The notes: generated by a model from the sequence alone, not told the origin. DNA of 64,000 bases from Pseudogracilibacillus sp. (GCA_026169815.1 JAPFDT010000038.1:20698-84697), one strand, 5' to 3'; shown: positions 37,390 through 46,927, counted from the first letter of the stretch. Numbers and translations: made by a program.

Positions 37390-37546
37390 GTTTTTGACTT
37401 TCAGCATACAAAAACTTGAAACAACTTATTTGAAAGCATAATATTAGGAATGGACATTGTCATTTAAATCAACTTATTATATTCTTATCTGAAAATGTAG
37501 TATAATAATTTTATATGCCCACTTTTATAATGATGAGGTGATAAAA

Positions 37547-37777
37547 ATGATGTCGAAAGAGAAGTTATCGCGAATAAATGACCTCGCAAAAAAAGCAAAA
37601 GCAGATGGATTAAGTACAGATGAAAAAAAAGAACAAACTGCTTTAAGAGAAGAATATTTACAAAATATAAGAAAGTCGTTTACTAACCAATTATCTTCGG
37701 TAAAAGTAATAGATCCTGAAGGAAACGACGTAACACCAGATAAAGTAAAACAGTTGAAAAACAAAGATAAAAAATAA
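37547..37777 (+). CDS. ynzC: DUF896 family protein YnzC
   Basis: 76-residue, charged, helical protein of the UPF0291/DUF896 family (SRINDLAKKAKADGLSTDEKKEQTALREEYL, then KVIDPEGNDVTPDK). AGGTG lies 7 bp before ATG 37547; ATG 37550 and an upstream GTG at 37538 are alternatives. In B. subtilis it follows yneA-yneB in the SOS-regulated locus and precedes tkt, as here minus those two genes. Function unknown. Confidence 0.85.
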   Translation: MMSKEKLSRINDLAKKAKADGLSTDEKKEQTALREEYLQNIRKSFTNQLSSVKVIDPEGNDVTPDKVKQLKNKDKK

Positions 37778-37809
37778 TTAATCATTACATAATTTGAAAG
37801 GGAGATTTC

Positions 37810-39810
37810 ATGCATACATCAATTGAACAACAATCTATTAATGCAATTCGTACATTATCTATCGACGCTATCGAGAAGGCTAATTCAGGTCACCCTGGCT
37901 TACCAATGGGTGCAGCACCTATGGCTTATACATTGTTTACAGAGTTTATGAATCATAATCCCAAACACTCAAAATGGTTTAACCGTGACCGTTTTGTTTT
38001 GTCGGCTGGACACGGGTCAATGCTATTATATAGTTTACTTCACTTATCAGGCTATGATGTGACAATTGACGATTTAAAATCATTCCGTCAGTGGCAATCA
38101 AGAACACCAGGTCATCCAGAAGTATTAGATACAGATGGTGTTGAAGCAACTACTGGACCTCTTGGACAGGGTGTTTCAATGGCAGTAGGTATGGCAATGG
38201 CTGAAGCACATTTAGCAGCGAAATATAATAAAGATAATTTTCCAATAGTTGACCATTACACATACAGCCTAGTAGGTGATGGTGATATTATGGAAGGAAT
38301 TTCACATGAAGCTGCTTCATTAGCAGGTCATTTAGCGTTAGATAAACTAATTGTTTTATATGATTCAAACGATATTTCACTAGATGGCGATCTTGATCGT
38401 TCATTTTCAGATAATACAGAGCAACGTTTTGAAGCATATGGATGGCAAGTTATCCGTGTTGAAGATGGAAATGATCTAGCAGAACTAAACGCAGCGATTA
38501 AAGCGGGACAAGCAAATACGACTCAACCAACATTGATTGAAATAAAAACAATTATTGGATACGGGTCTCCAAATAAATCAAATTCGTCAGCTTCTCATGG
38601 TGCACCTCTAGGTGAAGATGAAGCAATTTTAACGAAAGAGTATTACAAGTGGGAACATGAACCTTTCCACGTAACAGAAGAAGTATATAATGATTTCGCT
38701 GAAAAAGTTCAGAAAAATGGTGCAGAAAAAGAAGCAAACTGGAATGAACTATTCGAACAATATAAAGAACAGTATCCAGCTTTAGCAGAAGAATTAACAG
38801 TTGCAATTGCAAATGAACTACCTGAAAACTGGGATCAAGATTTACCAACATATGAAGCAGGTAAAGACACATTAGCAACTCGTGCATCATCAAGTGATAT
38901 GATTAACGCTATTTCGAAAACTGTTCCAAGTTTATTTGGGGGAAGTGCTGATTTAGCTAGTTCAAATAATACGATGATGCAAGAAGCCGAAGATTTTACA
39001 AAAGATAATAAAGCAGGAAGAAATATTTGGTTTGGTGTTCGTGAATTTGCTATGGGTGCAGCTTTAAATGGTATGGCATTACATGGCGGATTAAAAGTAT
39101 ATGGCGGAACGTTCTTTGTATTCAGTGACTATGTACGTCCAGCAATTCGTTTATCAGCAATTATGAATGCACCAGTAACATATGTCTTTACACACGATTC
39201 AATTGCGGTAGGAGAAGATGGACCAACACACGAACCTGTAGAGCAATTAGCATCTTTAAGAGCTATGCCTAATTTATCTGTTGTTCGTCCAGCAGATGGT
39301 AATGAAACGAATGCTGCATGGAGATTATCATTAGAAGCAACAGAGCAACCAACTGCATTAGTGTTAACACGTCAAGGTTTACCAACATTAGAAAATACGG
39401 TAGCAAATGCTTATGAAGGTGTGAAGCGAGGCGCTTATGTAATTAGTGATGCGGAACATAAAGCTGAAGCGATTATTTTAGCAACAGGTTCTGAAGTGAG
39501 CCTAGCAATTGAAGCACAACAAGCACTTAAAGAAGACAATATAGATGTTCGTGTCGTTAGTATGCCTTCATGGGATCGCTTTGAAAAACAAGACGAATCT
39601 TACAAGAATGACGTAATCCCAGCAGATATTAAAAATCGTGTAGCAGTTGAAATGGCCTCTACTCTAGGATGGGATCGATATATTGGAGATGCAGGTAAAG
39701 TAATTGGTATTGACATGTTTGGAGCTTCTGCCCCAGGTGGAACAGTTATTGAACAATATGGTTTCACTGTAGAAAATGTTGTAAATCAAGTAAAATCATT
39801 ATTACAATAA
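37810..39810 (+). CDS. tkt: Transketolase
   Basis: Thiamine-diphosphate enzyme of the pentose phosphate pathway, 666 residues: N-terminal TPP domain with [14 protein letters not shown] and [14 protein letters not shown], middle pyrimidine domain with [19 protein letters not shown], and C-terminal domain. AAAGGGAG precedes the ATG. No strong terminator follows; a promoter for yneF lies in the 70-bp gap. Confidence 0.96.
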   Translation: MHTSIEQQSINAIRTLSIDAIEKANSGHPGLPMGAAPMAYTLFTEFMNHNPKHSKWFNRDRFVLSAGHGSMLLYSLLHLSGYDVTIDDLKSFRQWQSRTPGHPEVLDTDGVEATTGPLGQGVSMAVGMAMAEAHLAAKYNKDNFPIVDHYTYSLVGDGDIMEGISHEAASLAGHLALDKLIVLYDSNDISLDGDLDRSFSDNTEQRFEAYGWQVIRVEDGNDLAELNAAIKAGQANTTQPTLIEIKTIIGYGSPNKSNSSASHGAPLGEDEAILTKEYYKWEHEPFHVTEEVYNDFAEKVQKNGAEKEANWNELFEQYKEQYPALAEELTVAIANELPENWDQDLPTYEAGKDTLATRASSSDMINAISKTVPSLFGGSADLASSNNTMMQEAEDFTKDNKAGRNIWFGVREFAMGAALNGMALHGGLKVYGGTFFVFSDYVRPAIRLSAIMNAPVTYVFTHDSIAVGEDGPTHEPVEQLASLRAMPNLSVVRPADGNETNAAWRLSLEATEQPTALVLTRQGLPTLENTVANAYEGVKRGAYVISDAEHKAEAIILATGSEVSLAIEAQQALKEDNIDVRVVSMPSWDRFEKQDESYKNDVIPADIKNRVAVEMASTLGWDRYIGDAGKVIGIDMFGASAPGGTVIEQYGFTVENVVNQVKSLLQ

Positions 39811-39817
39811 ATTTAGA

Positions 39818-39846
39818 TTGTTTTATTGCCAATAATTGTTTATACT
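39818..39846 (+). promoter_or_regulatory. Candidate sigma-A promoter of yneF
   Basis: TTGTTT (39818-39823) and TATACT (39841-39846) with a 17-bp spacer, 35 bp before the yneF ATG. Confidence 0.45.
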
Positions 39847-39880
39847 GTTAAAGGAATGATTTTAAGGAGGAAGCTGTTTC

Positions 39881-40105
39881 ATGTCAACAATTTGGGTAAT
39901 TCTTATCGCAATTATTGCTTTAATAGCAGGAGCTGCACTTGGTTTCTTTTTCGCTAGAAAATATATGATGGACTATTTAAAAAAGAACCCTCCAATTAAT
40001 GAACAAATGTTACGTACATTAATGATGCAAATGGGTCAAAAACCAAGTCAAAAGAAAATCAATCAAATGATGCGAGCTATGAGTAATCAAGTCGATAAAA
40101 AATAG
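39881..40105 (+). CDS. yneF: UPF0154 membrane protein YneF
   Basis: 74 residues: one N-terminal transmembrane helix (about 4-25, glycine/alanine rich) then a basic cytoplasmic tail with [35 protein letters not shown], the hallmark of UPF0154/YneF. AAGGAGG precedes the ATG. It lies downstream of tkt as in B. subtilis. Function unknown. Confidence 0.9.
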   Translation: MSTIWVILIAIIALIAGAALGFFFARKYMMDYLKKNPPINEQMLRTLMMQMGQKPSQKKINQMMRAMSNQVDKK

Positions 40106-40168
40106 CTTGGCTTGTATAAATACTGTCCTTTAAATCAATTTTGACAGTTGTCTAGAGAAGCCAATGAT

Positions 40169-40218
40169 AAAATCACTAGCTAGATAAGGATGTAGTTTCT
40201 TATTGCTAGTGATTTTTG
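40169..40218 (+). terminator. Terminator of yneF
   Basis: AAAATCACTAGC pairs with GCTAGTGATTTT (12 bp), with an additional inner ATAAG/CTTAT pairing, then TTTGTTTT. Confidence 0.8.
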
Positions 40219-40262
40219 TTTTAGGATAAATCTAAAGTGACAGTACTAAATGAACGATTGTT

Positions 40263-40291
40263 TTGTATCTATTTAAGAAAATTGATATGAT
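40263..40291 (+). promoter_or_regulatory. Candidate sigma-A promoter of msrAB
   Basis: TTGTAT (40263-40268) and TATGAT (40286-40291) with a 17-bp spacer, about 70 bp before the ATG. Confidence 0.45.
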
Positions 40292-40362
40292 GAATTATAT
40301 ACAAACATTAAAAGTAAATGATTGGGTAGGATAAATAGGTAAATAAATGAAGGAGGATATAA

Positions 40363-41322
40363 ATGAGTGAACAACTAGAGAAGGCAACATTTGCAGGTGG
40401 TTGTTTTTGGTGTATGGTAGAACCATTTGATGAAAGACCAGGTATTAAAAGTGTCATCTCAGGTTATACAGGCGGGCACACGGAAAATCCGACATACGAA
40501 GAAGTATGCTCCAACACAACAGGACACGTTGAGGCAGTTCAAATAACATATGATCCAGCAATTGTTGCGTATAAAGATTTAGTAGAATTATATTGGCAAC
40601 AAATTGATCCTACTGATGCTGGTGGACAATTTCACGATCGCGGTGAATCATACCAAACTGCAATTTTCTATCATAATGATGAACAGAAACAAATTGCAGA
40701 ATCATCTAAACAAGAACTACAAGATAGTGGTAAGTTTAAGAAAGAAATAGTAGTGCCAATTTTGGCAGCAGAGACATTTTATGAAGCGGAAGAGGCACAT
40801 CAATATTATTATAAGCGAAATCAATTGCATTATCGAGCCTATAAAAAAGGGTCAGGTAGAGCACAGTTTATTGAAGATAATTGGACAAAGCAATATGATA
40901 AAGCAGAGTTGAAACAACGTCTTACACCAGAACAATATCATGTAACACAAGAAGATGGCACAGAACGACCTTTTCAGAATGCGTATTGGAATAATGAAAA
41001 AGAAGGTATATATGTTGATATTGTATCTGGTGAAGTATTATTTTCAACAAAGGATCAATATGATGCAAATTGTGGTTGGCCAAGTTTTACAAAACCACTC
41101 GTATCACAACATGTAACCGAACATTTAGATACAACTGCTGGGATGATTCGGACAGAAGTAAGAAGTAAAAATGCTAATTCACATTTAGGACATGTATTTG
41201 AAGATGGACCTACTGATAAAGGTGGATTACGATATTGTATGAACTCAGCTGCCATGCATTTTATTGAAAAAGAAGATTTAGAAAAAGAAGGTTACGGACA
41301 ATATAGATATTTATTTGACTAA
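40363..41322 (+). CDS. msrAB: Methionine sulfoxide reductase MsrA-MsrB fusion
   Basis: 319 residues. The N-terminal MsrA domain (1-160) has catalytic Cys14 in GCFWC and reduces S-sulfoxides. The C-terminal MsrB domain (about 175-315) has [14 protein letters not shown] and catalytic Cys292 in RYCMNSA and reduces R-sulfoxides. B. subtilis has two separate genes; the fusion is common in Lactobacillales and some Bacillaceae. The two Zn-binding CxxC pairs of many MsrB proteins are absent. AAGGAGG precedes the ATG. Confidence 0.94.
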   Translation: MSEQLEKATFAGGCFWCMVEPFDERPGIKSVISGYTGGHTENPTYEEVCSNTTGHVEAVQITYDPAIVAYKDLVELYWQQIDPTDAGGQFHDRGESYQTAIFYHNDEQKQIAESSKQELQDSGKFKKEIVVPILAAETFYEAEEAHQYYYKRNQLHYRAYKKGSGRAQFIEDNWTKQYDKAELKQRLTPEQYHVTQEDGTERPFQNAYWNNEKEGIYVDIVSGEVLFSTKDQYDANCGWPSFTKPLVSQHVTEHLDTTAGMIRTEVRSKNANSHLGHVFEDGPTDKGGLRYCMNSAAMHFIEKEDLEKEGYGQYRYLFD

Positions 41323-41350
41323 CATAATAGAATAGACAAGGGGAGATAAT

Positions 41351-41554
41351 GTGCTGCATCTAACGTGGGATGAACCAAAAGTTATTAAGCAAGTCACTTG
41401 TGTGCAAAATAAAGCGAAAAAATATTCAGTTGATACGATGCTAACTGAAGGAAAAAAATATGATGTGATTAATGAAACAGATGAATTTATTTTTGTCATT
41501 GATAATAGTAACCGAGTAGCAGGTTATTACAAAGAATATTTTTCTGTCGATTAA
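41351..41554 (+). CDS. Small DUF6501-like protein
   Basis: 67 residues, GTG start at 41351 after AAGGGGAG. No signal or membrane segment; beta-rich (KKYDVINETDEFIFVIDNSNRVAGYYKEYF). It resembles a short conserved Bacillaceae family that I recall as DUF6501, but I cannot confirm that without a search. It may be cotranscribed with msrAB, 28 bp upstream. Function unknown. Confidence 0.65.
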   Translation: MLHLTWDEPKVIKQVTCVQNKAKKYSVDTMLTEGKKYDVINETDEFIFVIDNSNRVAGYYKEYFSVD

Positions 41555-41559
41555 TTAAT

Positions 41560-41642
41560 TGAATCAATTTCATAATAGGTTCTATCATCTAAACATAAAG
41601 TTCGTTTTTTTTGATACTAAAAAGAATCATGAAATTGATTCA
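41560..41642. repeat. 83-bp MITE-like element (copy C), minimal form
   Basis: Exact 14-bp terminal inverted repeats TGAATCAATTTCAT (41560-41573) and its complement (41629-41642) enclose 55 bp containing CTATCATCTAAACATAAAGTTCG, shared with the right half of the copy at 12453. No palindrome insert. It starts just after the stop codon of the DUF6501-like gene. Confidence 0.75.
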
Positions 41643-41658
41643 GTTATGGAACAAATTA

Positions 41659-41693
41659 AAAAGACTATCTTCTAAACAAGAGGATAGTCTTTT
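41659..41693. terminator. Bidirectional terminator between the DUF6501-like gene and yqgW
   Basis: AAAAGACTATC (41659-41669) pairs with GATAGTCTTTT (41683-41693), an 11-bp perfect stem. Confidence 0.8.
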
Positions 41694-41714
41694 TACTATG
41701 TTGCAATATGTATC

Positions 41715-41894
41715 TTATGAACAAAAACCAACGTCTGTTAGGCTACAGATGATCGTTGCAATTGAGAAGAAACCAAAGCTTAATGCTGAAGCTCCCGCAA
41801 ATAGTATAGCTAAATAATTTTTAATTTTAAGCTGTTTGAAAAGTGATACAACCGATAGTAATGCAACGACTAATAGAATAATTGCTAAAACCAT
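41715..41894 (-). CDS. yqgW: DUF2759 small membrane protein YqgW
   Basis: A 59-residue protein with two hydrophobic helices (about 2-18 and 28-52) split by FKQLKIKN, ending SLTDVGFCS. An ideal AGGAGG lies 11 bp upstream of the ATG. The size, two-helix layout and position divergent from yqgX fit the DUF2759/YqgW family. An overlapping plus-strand frame here (41611-41817) is its shadow. Function unknown. Confidence 0.75.
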   Translation of the reverse strand: MVLAIILLVVALLSVVSLFKQLKIKNYLAILFAGASALSFGFFSIATIICSLTDVGFCS

Positions 41895-42057
41895 TTTAAT
41901 TACATCCTCCTTAAGTACATGTTAGAATGAAAAAAGATGTTCTTCGTTATATGTATCGTATGTTTATACATAACTAATATACATTTTATATGAAAGAGCT
42001 TAATTTGTCGAGTCATATTCATTTAATTTAAATAAAATAATTATTGGAGGCAACAAA

Positions 42058-42699
42058 ATGAAAATTGAAACATTACCATTAGGACCACTTGGTACGAACT
42101 GTTATATTTTAAGTAAAAATGATAAATGCTTAATCGTTGACCCAGGTGGAGATGCACATATTATAAAAGAATTCGTAAGTGCAAATAATATAACACCAGA
42201 AGCTATCTTGCTTACACATGCACATTTTGACCATATGGGTGCAGTAGAGGACGTTAGAAATATGTATCAAATAGATGTCTATTTACATGAGGCGGAAAAA
42301 GATTGGTTAGAAAACCCAGAATTAAATCGTTCGATACTTTTTTTAGGTGATGGTGCTGGTTATCAAACGAAGGCGCCTGATCATTTGTTAGAACCAGGTG
42401 AATTACATATTGCTGATTTTGTTATGGAAGTTATTCATACACCAGGTCATTCACCAGGAAGTGTCACTTTTATTTTTAAAGATGCGAACGTGATTGTAAG
42501 TGGAGATGTTTTGTTTCAAAGAGGCATTGGACGAACTGACTTACCAGATGGAAGTATTGAACAATTAGCCAATAGTATTGTAACAAAACTTTATACGTTA
42601 GATGATAATTGTGTTGTCTATCCTGGACATGGACCAGCAACCACAATAGGGGAAGAAAAACAATTAAACCCTTTTACAAGACAGTTTTATAATGAGTGA
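42058..42699 (+). CDS. yqgX: Metallo-beta-lactamase-fold hydrolase YqgX (glyoxalase II-like)
   Basis: 213 residues with the metal-binding motif THAHFDHMG, then HTPGHSPGS (His), SGDVLF (Asp) and a C-terminal VYPGHGP (His): a full binuclear site. It belongs to the glyoxalase II-like hydrolases (YqgX), cytoplasmic, substrate uncertain. ATTGGAGG precedes the ATG. It converges on the comG operon, with a shared terminator. Confidence 0.92.
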   Translation: MKIETLPLGPLGTNCYILSKNDKCLIVDPGGDAHIIKEFVSANNITPEAILLTHAHFDHMGAVEDVRNMYQIDVYLHEAEKDWLENPELNRSILFLGDGAGYQTKAPDHLLEPGELHIADFVMEVIHTPGHSPGSVTFIFKDANVIVSGDVLFQRGIGRTDLPDGSIEQLANSIVTKLYTLDDNCVVYPGHGPATTIGEEKQLNPFTRQFYNE

Positions 42700-42709
42700 A
42701 AAATAAATT

Positions 42710-42753
42710 ATCAGGTAGAGACTATGGTACATTTTTTCTAGTCTCTACCTGAT
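42710..42753. terminator. Bidirectional terminator between yqgX and the comG operon
   Basis: A perfect 15-bp inverted repeat (42710-42724 with 42739-42753). On the minus strand it is followed by an AT-rich, T-containing tail; on the plus strand the loop itself holds the T-run. Confidence 0.7.
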
Positions 42754-42768
42754 GATGATAGTGTGTAG

Positions 42769-43140
42769 TTAAATAGCAACTTTAAATGACGCTTTAAATG
42801 GTGGTCTTTTAGTAGCAAAATCTATTGTACAATTTAATTGCCAATTCACCGCTTCTAACTGTTCATAATTTATTTCCACTATTCCATTAGGGTAGTCGAA
42901 ACTAATAGTTCCAGCTTCCATTGTTTCTTCAATAACAACCATTTCTGTAAAATCTTCTACTGCCATTTGTATAAGTGTTTCTGCTTCAATTTGGTTGATC
43001 ATTGCTTCAGTCATGTGTAATTCGTTTTGGTAGGTATAAATTAAAATCGATATAAACGATAAGGTAATAGTAGTTACAATAAGAACAATTGGTAAATAAA
43101 ACCCTTGTTCATTGTCAATAAGGAATAATTGTCTTTTCAT
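42769..43140 (-). CDS. comGG: Competence pseudopilus protein ComGG
   Basis: Last gene of the comG operon, 123 residues: short basic start, a hydrophobic helix (about 14-35, GFYLPIVLIVTTITLSFISILIY) and a soluble C-terminal domain. It lacks a canonical prepilin cleavage site, as ComGG does, so the call relies on position, size and topology. ATG 43140 has AAGGAG 7 bp upstream and lies within the end of comGF (26-bp overlap); a longer open frame to 43197 is rejected. Confidence 0.8.
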   Translation of the reverse strand: MKRQLFLIDNEQGFYLPIVLIVTTITLSFISILIYTYQNELHMTEAMINQIEAETLIQMAVEDFTEMVVIEETMEAGTISFDYPNGIVEINYEQLEAVNWQLNCTIDFATKRPPFKASFKVAI

Positions 43141-43528
43141 ATAAATCTCCTTTTGATGTTTCGACTGTAACATGGTAACCATATTTTTCTGATACAATAG
43201 TAAATGAGGCTACGTCATTTAAATAAATTTCATGTCCTTTTCCATTCACTCTTCTTCTTATATAGTTTTGATAAGGTTCAATTGTTGCTATTTCATTATC
43301 ATTCATGACAAAGCTTAAACGGTTTTTATCGGCAATTACTTCATTCGCTTTTCGTGCATCGTGTTGTAAGAACGTAAAAAACTGCTGTACAGAAATATGT
43401 TCATTATCTATTTTGTAATGTACATGTTGTAATAAAAAAGCAGCGAATGGTAATATAATGATTAAAATTGTTAAAGTTAGAAGCATTTCAAGGAATGTAA
43501 AGCCTGATTTAATCTTTATCCAATCCAT
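43115..43528 (-). CDS. comGF: Competence minor pseudopilin ComGF
   Basis: 137 residues: prepilin-type N terminus SGFTFLEMLLTLTILI followed by a C-terminal domain ending SKGDLYEKTIIPY. ATG 43528 follows AAGGAAG; the frame is open to 43618 but that extension lies inside comGE. Overlaps comGE by 20 bp and comGG by 26 bp. Part of the DNA-uptake pseudopilus. Confidence 0.85.
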   Translation of the reverse strand: MDWIKIKSGFTFLEMLLTLTILIIILPFAAFLLQHVHYKIDNEHISVQQFFTFLQHDARKANEVIADKNRLSFVMNDNEIATIEPYQNYIRRRVNGKGHEIYLNDVASFTIVSEKYGYHVTVETSKGDLYEKTIIPY

Positions 43529-43850
43529 ATAAACAAACTTCTTCCTTTCTATTCTGCTGATTAATCCAATTTGCACAACCTTTAATATATCGTCCTTCTT
43601 CTTTAAATGAAAATTCAACTTTATTATTATTTATTGTATTGGTAATGTTATTAACGGTTTGTTCACCAAATGTCATTGTTTGTAAATGATCGTGTAAAGA
43701 AGAAACAATCAATAGTCGAGATTTTAATACAATATGTTCATAAGAAATAGTTGTATAAATCGGGAGAAAAATGGCTAAAATAAATAATAAAATTGTTTTT
43801 GCGACTAATACTTCAACAAAAGAAAACCCTTTATTCGATAGTTTTAACAT
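43509..43850 (-). CDS. comGE: Competence minor pseudopilin ComGE
   Basis: 113 residues with a prepilin-like N terminus NKGFSFVEVLVAKTILLF (cleavage expected after the Gly) and a short soluble domain. It overlaps comGD by 20 bp and comGF by 20 bp, indicating tight translational coupling. Assigned by order within the operon and the class III signal. Confidence 0.82.
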   Translation of the reverse strand: MLKLSNKGFSFVEVLVAKTILLFILAIFLPIYTTISYEHIVLKSRLLIVSSLHDHLQTMTFGEQTVNNITNTINNNKVEFSFKEEGRYIKGCANWINQQNRKEEVCLYGLDKD

Positions 43851-44265
43851 AATATCTTCCTTTACCGAATGGAAATGTTATTTCATGTTTTTTATTAGTA
43901 TTATCATCATATATCACAAATGTACCTGGGTTTTTAATTGTGCCTGTTGAACTATAAGTAATTATAGTCTTTGAATTTCTTAAATTTAAATGTTTCGGAT
44001 AATTTTCCCTTTTTAATACTTTTGTTGAAGCAATAATATGGTATTGATCGTCGTAAAATCTAACTTGAATATTATTATCACTTTGTGTTAATGCGCTATT
44101 TTGTGCATATAAAACATCTGAATCAAGTTTATCGAAAAATTGCTTTGTCTCGATATTTTGTATTGTACGGACCATGGATGGTAAAACAAGAATGGATAAT
44201 GAGACAACAACTGTTACGACGAGTAATAACTCAATAAGAGTAAAGCCAGTCTCATTTGTTTTCAT
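43831..44265 (-). CDS. comGD: Competence minor pseudopilin ComGD
   Basis: 144 residues with a clear prepilin peptidase site TGFTLIELLLVVTVVVSL near the N terminus and a GspH-like C-terminal domain. The ATG overlaps the comGC stop codon (ATGA arrangement). Requires a ComC-type prepilin peptidase, which is not in this window. Confidence 0.87.
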   Translation of the reverse strand: MKTNETGFTLIELLLVVTVVVSLSILVLPSMVRTIQNIETKQFFDKLDSDVLYAQNSALTQSDNNIQVRFYDDQYHIIASTKVLKRENYPKHLNLRNSKTIITYSSTGTIKNPGTFVIYDDNTNKKHEITFPFGKGRYYVKTIE

Positions 44266-44579
44266 CGTTTTATTTGAACGACTGCATTTCCATCTTTGTT
44301 AACTATTTCTAGTATGTCATTATTACGACAGCTTTTCTGATCTTCTGTAATAAAGTTTTCTGATACTAAAGCGTCAATGCTTTCAGGTGGTTTAGCTTTT
44401 TCTAAATGATAAGCTGAAGCCTGAGATTGTACTGTTTGTACTAAAGCTTCACAGCCAGTATCTTGTACCTCACCACTTTTGCTTGCTAATGTTGGAACGA
44501 TTAAAATAATTAACACAGTAATGATACTAAGCACGATTAACATTTCTATTAGTGTGAATCCATTTTCCTCTTTTAACAT
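44262..44579 (-). CDS. comGC: Major competence pseudopilin ComGC
   Basis: 105 residues: NGFTLIEMLIVLSIITVLIILIV prepilin N terminus at residues 6-28, then a short domain with Cys in DTGCEAL and QKSCRN that could form the disulfide known in ComGC. AAAGGAG precedes the ATG. It is the main subunit of the transformation pseudopilus. Confidence 0.92.
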   Translation of the reverse strand: MLKEENGFTLIEMLIVLSIITVLIILIVPTLASKSGEVQDTGCEALVQTVQSQASAYHLEKAKPPESIDALVSENFITEDQKSCRNNDILEIVNKDGNAVVQIKR

Positions 44580-44592
44580 AGTAACGACTCCT

Positions 44593-45651
44593 TTAAACTG
44601 TTTGAATAAGTTGAAACATTGGCCACATTAAAGCTAAGTAAATAAAGACGATAAAGCATGCTAAAATGACAAAAAATATTGGTTGTATAAGCATCATGCC
44701 TTTTTTCGTTTTATACTCTAAATTTTCTATGACATATTCTCCATAAGCTCGTAAATCTTGCTCTAACGTGTCATTGTTTTGTTGTTGGTCAAAAATATAG
44801 GCGATTTGCTTTTCAATGAAATAAAAATTATCAACTAAATGTCCTAATTGAAATCCATTTTGTAATTGATTGTTCATTAAGTTAGCATAAAAAGCGATGA
44901 GTGGTAACTTGTCTTGAATTGACATCTGTTCTAAGATCATTTTCATTGACATACCAGTTTCCAAAAACATACTAATATGTGTTGTAAAATAATAAGATGT
45001 TTGCATCCGTAAAAATGACCGAAAAAGCGGTATCTTTTTATAATATTTTATTTGATCTTCTATAGGTAATTTTCGTAAATGTAATTTCCAACTTATAAAA
45101 GCGATCATGATCAAAACAACTACAATAATGAATGCTGTAACGAGCATGTTAATAACAGTCATCGTGATCATTATCGAGGAAGAAGAACCTTTACTATATT
45201 GAAATAATTCATTAAACGATGGTAATATACTCGTTTTTAAAATGAATAGAAGAATGATAAAAATTATAGATAAAATAATAGGGTACCGAACAACTTGCGT
45301 AAGTTTCTTACGATTGCTTACTCGTTGTTCAAAAATACGGAGTGCTTTTTCAATACTTATGGTGAAATCATGATTGAAGCGGACAAAGTATAAATAAGCA
45401 ACAATCGTCTGATGAAAGTTAGCTGTTTGAAATGCTTCATCAATATATTTTCCGTCCATTATTTCAGCTTTTATTATTCGTGCTGGTTCAATGAATTTTT
45501 TAGTCCATTTAATCACTTTTAGTGCATCTATTAATGAATATCCATCTAATAATAAACGGTGTAAACGTTGTAAAAATAATAATTGATCCTCATCTTTAAG
45601 TAGCTTACTTTTGCGATAAATCATCATATGTTTCAAACGAAATGAATCCAT
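44593..45651 (-). CDS. comGB: Competence pseudopilus assembly membrane protein ComGB
   Basis: 352 residues of the GspF/PilC family: two cytoplasmic T2SS-F domains and three membrane segments (about 125-145, 165-190, 325-348). ATG 45651 lies inside comGA (47-bp overlap) with only a weak AGAAGG site; internal ATGs at 45627 and 45624 are alternatives. Confidence 0.9.
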   Translation of the reverse strand: MDSFRLKHMMIYRKSKLLKDEDQLLFLQRLHRLLLDGYSLIDALKVIKWTKKFIEPARIIKAEIMDGKYIDEAFQTANFHQTIVAYLYFVRFNHDFTISIEKALRIFEQRVSNRKKLTQVVRYPIILSIIFIILLFILKTSILPSFNELFQYSKGSSSSIMITMTVINMLVTAFIIVVVLIMIAFISWKLHLRKLPIEDQIKYYKKIPLFRSFLRMQTSYYFTTHISMFLETGMSMKMILEQMSIQDKLPLIAFYANLMNNQLQNGFQLGHLVDNFYFIEKQIAYIFDQQQNNDTLEQDLRAYGEYVIENLEYKTKKGMMLIQPIFFVILACFIVFIYLALMWPMFQLIQTV

Positions 45652-46636
45652 ATAGATATGCCTTCTTTAGTAAGTGATGAAATGAATGATAATTATTTTC
45701 CATACCTTTTTTCTCTCCTTTAATAATCGCTGTTAAAATGTCTTCATCTAAAAGTTCCATAATAGCAGCTCGTTCTTTGTTTTCGTTATGCTTATATATG
45801 GGTAATAGTTGAATTGCGGCAACTGCAATAAGGGATTGTTCAATATCATTGCGATTTATACCGAGATCGATTAACCGGTTAATCGTACCTACCGCATCTT
45901 TAGCATGCAATGTGCTTAACACTAAATGTCCTGTTAACGAAGCTTGAAAAGCGAATTGTGCTGTTGCTTCATCTCTAATTTCTCCAATCATTAAAATGTC
46001 AGGATCATGACGAAGAGCAGCTTTCAAACCTGTTTGATAGGAGACTCCAGCTTTTTCATTTACTTCTACTTGTAATACTTCGTTTAACTTTTTCTCTATT
46101 GGATCTTCTAATGTGATCGCTTGACATGAGTTTTCTTGTAACATAGCTTCTAATAAAGCATACATTGTTGTCGACTTCCCACATCCGGTTGGACCTGTGA
46201 ATAAAATAATTCCAGATTGTTTTTTCATCCAAGTTTTAACTTTATTAAATTGTAATGGAAATAAAAATAGTTGTTCTAATTCGGGTGTTTTACTTTGTGG
46301 TAAAATACGAATCGTTAAACTTTCTAACGTTGTTAGTGGAAGAGTAGATAAACGTAGGGAGTATTCGTCATGACGTTTTGATTCAAATGACAGTACTCCA
46401 TTTTGTGGCTTTCTTGATTCTCCAACATCCATATTGGAAGTGAATTTAAAATAAGTAAGGAGAACTTGATAAAGCGAATGTGTTATTGTTTGAATATAGG
46501 TTCGTTTTCCGAGTAAGCGATAATATACTTTTGTTTCATCGTGTATCGGGTCGGGATAGAAATGAATATCAGAGGATTGTTGCTCGCAGGCGTGTTCTAA
46601 AAGCTTGTTCGCGATTTGAGCAGTAGTTTTATTCAA
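45605..46636 (-). CDS. comGA: Competence pseudopilus assembly ATPase ComGA
   Basis: 343 residues of the GspE/PilB secretion ATPase family: Walker A TGPTGCGKSTTMYALLE, Asp box ITLEDPIEK, Walker B DPDILMIGEIRDEATA, and His box LVLSTLHAKDA. TTG start at 46636 after AAGGAGGTGAGACA. First gene of the comG operon; powers pseudopilus assembly for DNA uptake. Confidence 0.94.
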   Translation of the reverse strand: MNKTTAQIANKLLEHACEQQSSDIHFYPDPIHDETKVYYRLLGKRTYIQTITHSLYQVLLTYFKFTSNMDVGESRKPQNGVLSFESKRHDEYSLRLSTLPLTTLESLTIRILPQSKTPELEQLFLFPLQFNKVKTWMKKQSGIILFTGPTGCGKSTTMYALLEAMLQENSCQAITLEDPIEKKLNEVLQVEVNEKAGVSYQTGLKAALRHDPDILMIGEIRDEATAQFAFQASLTGHLVLSTLHAKDAVGTINRLIDLGINRNDIEQSLIAVAAIQLLPIYKHNENKERAAIMELLDEDILTAIIKGEKKGMENNYHSFHHLLKKAYLYGFISFETYDDLSQK

Positions 46637-46681
46637 TGTCTCACCTCCTTAAAAGGCAAACATGAATTTAGGATTGTTAAT

Positions 46682-46710
46682 ATCATACATAATTTAAAAT
46701 TAAAAAGCAA
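46682..46710 (-). promoter_or_regulatory. Candidate comG promoter
   Basis: On the minus strand TTGCTT (46710-46705) and TATGAT (46687-46682) are 17 bp apart, about 45 bp before comGA. The sequence upstream is very AT-rich with A/T tracts, as ComK boxes are, but I do not see two clean AAAA-N5-TTTT boxes. Confidence 0.35.
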
Positions 46711-46771
46711 TACAATTGAATAAAAATATTAAATATTCTCATAATATACATATAGAAAAGGAAGTGATGAT

Positions 46772-46927
46772 ATGACATTTCAAGCTTATTTAAAATTTTT
46801 AACGGAGCAATTAGTGACTCGTATGGATAAACAGGATAGTCCTGAGACAAATAATCGAGAAAATGTGTATGTTAATCATTGGTTTGGTTTAGTTCCGTTA
46901 TCGTGGAAGTTGTGGAAAGCAAAATAA
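46772..46927 (+). CDS. yqzE: YqzE family small protein
   Basis: A 51-residue protein beginning MTFQAYLKFLTEQLVTRMD and ending HWFGLVPLSWKLWKAK. The N-terminal helix and the WFG-VP- segment near the C terminus fit YqzE, which lies next to the comG operon in B. subtilis. AAAGGAAGTG precedes the ATG. Transcribed divergently from comGA. Function unknown. Confidence 0.7.
   Translation: MTFQAYLKFLTEQLVTRMDKQDSPETNNRENVYVNHWFGLVPLSWKLWKAK

Noticed and set aside
41611..41817. 68-codon plus-strand open frame
   Set aside because: It begins inside the repeat element, crosses a terminator and lacks a ribosome binding site; the minus-strand yqgW with AGGAGG explains the region.
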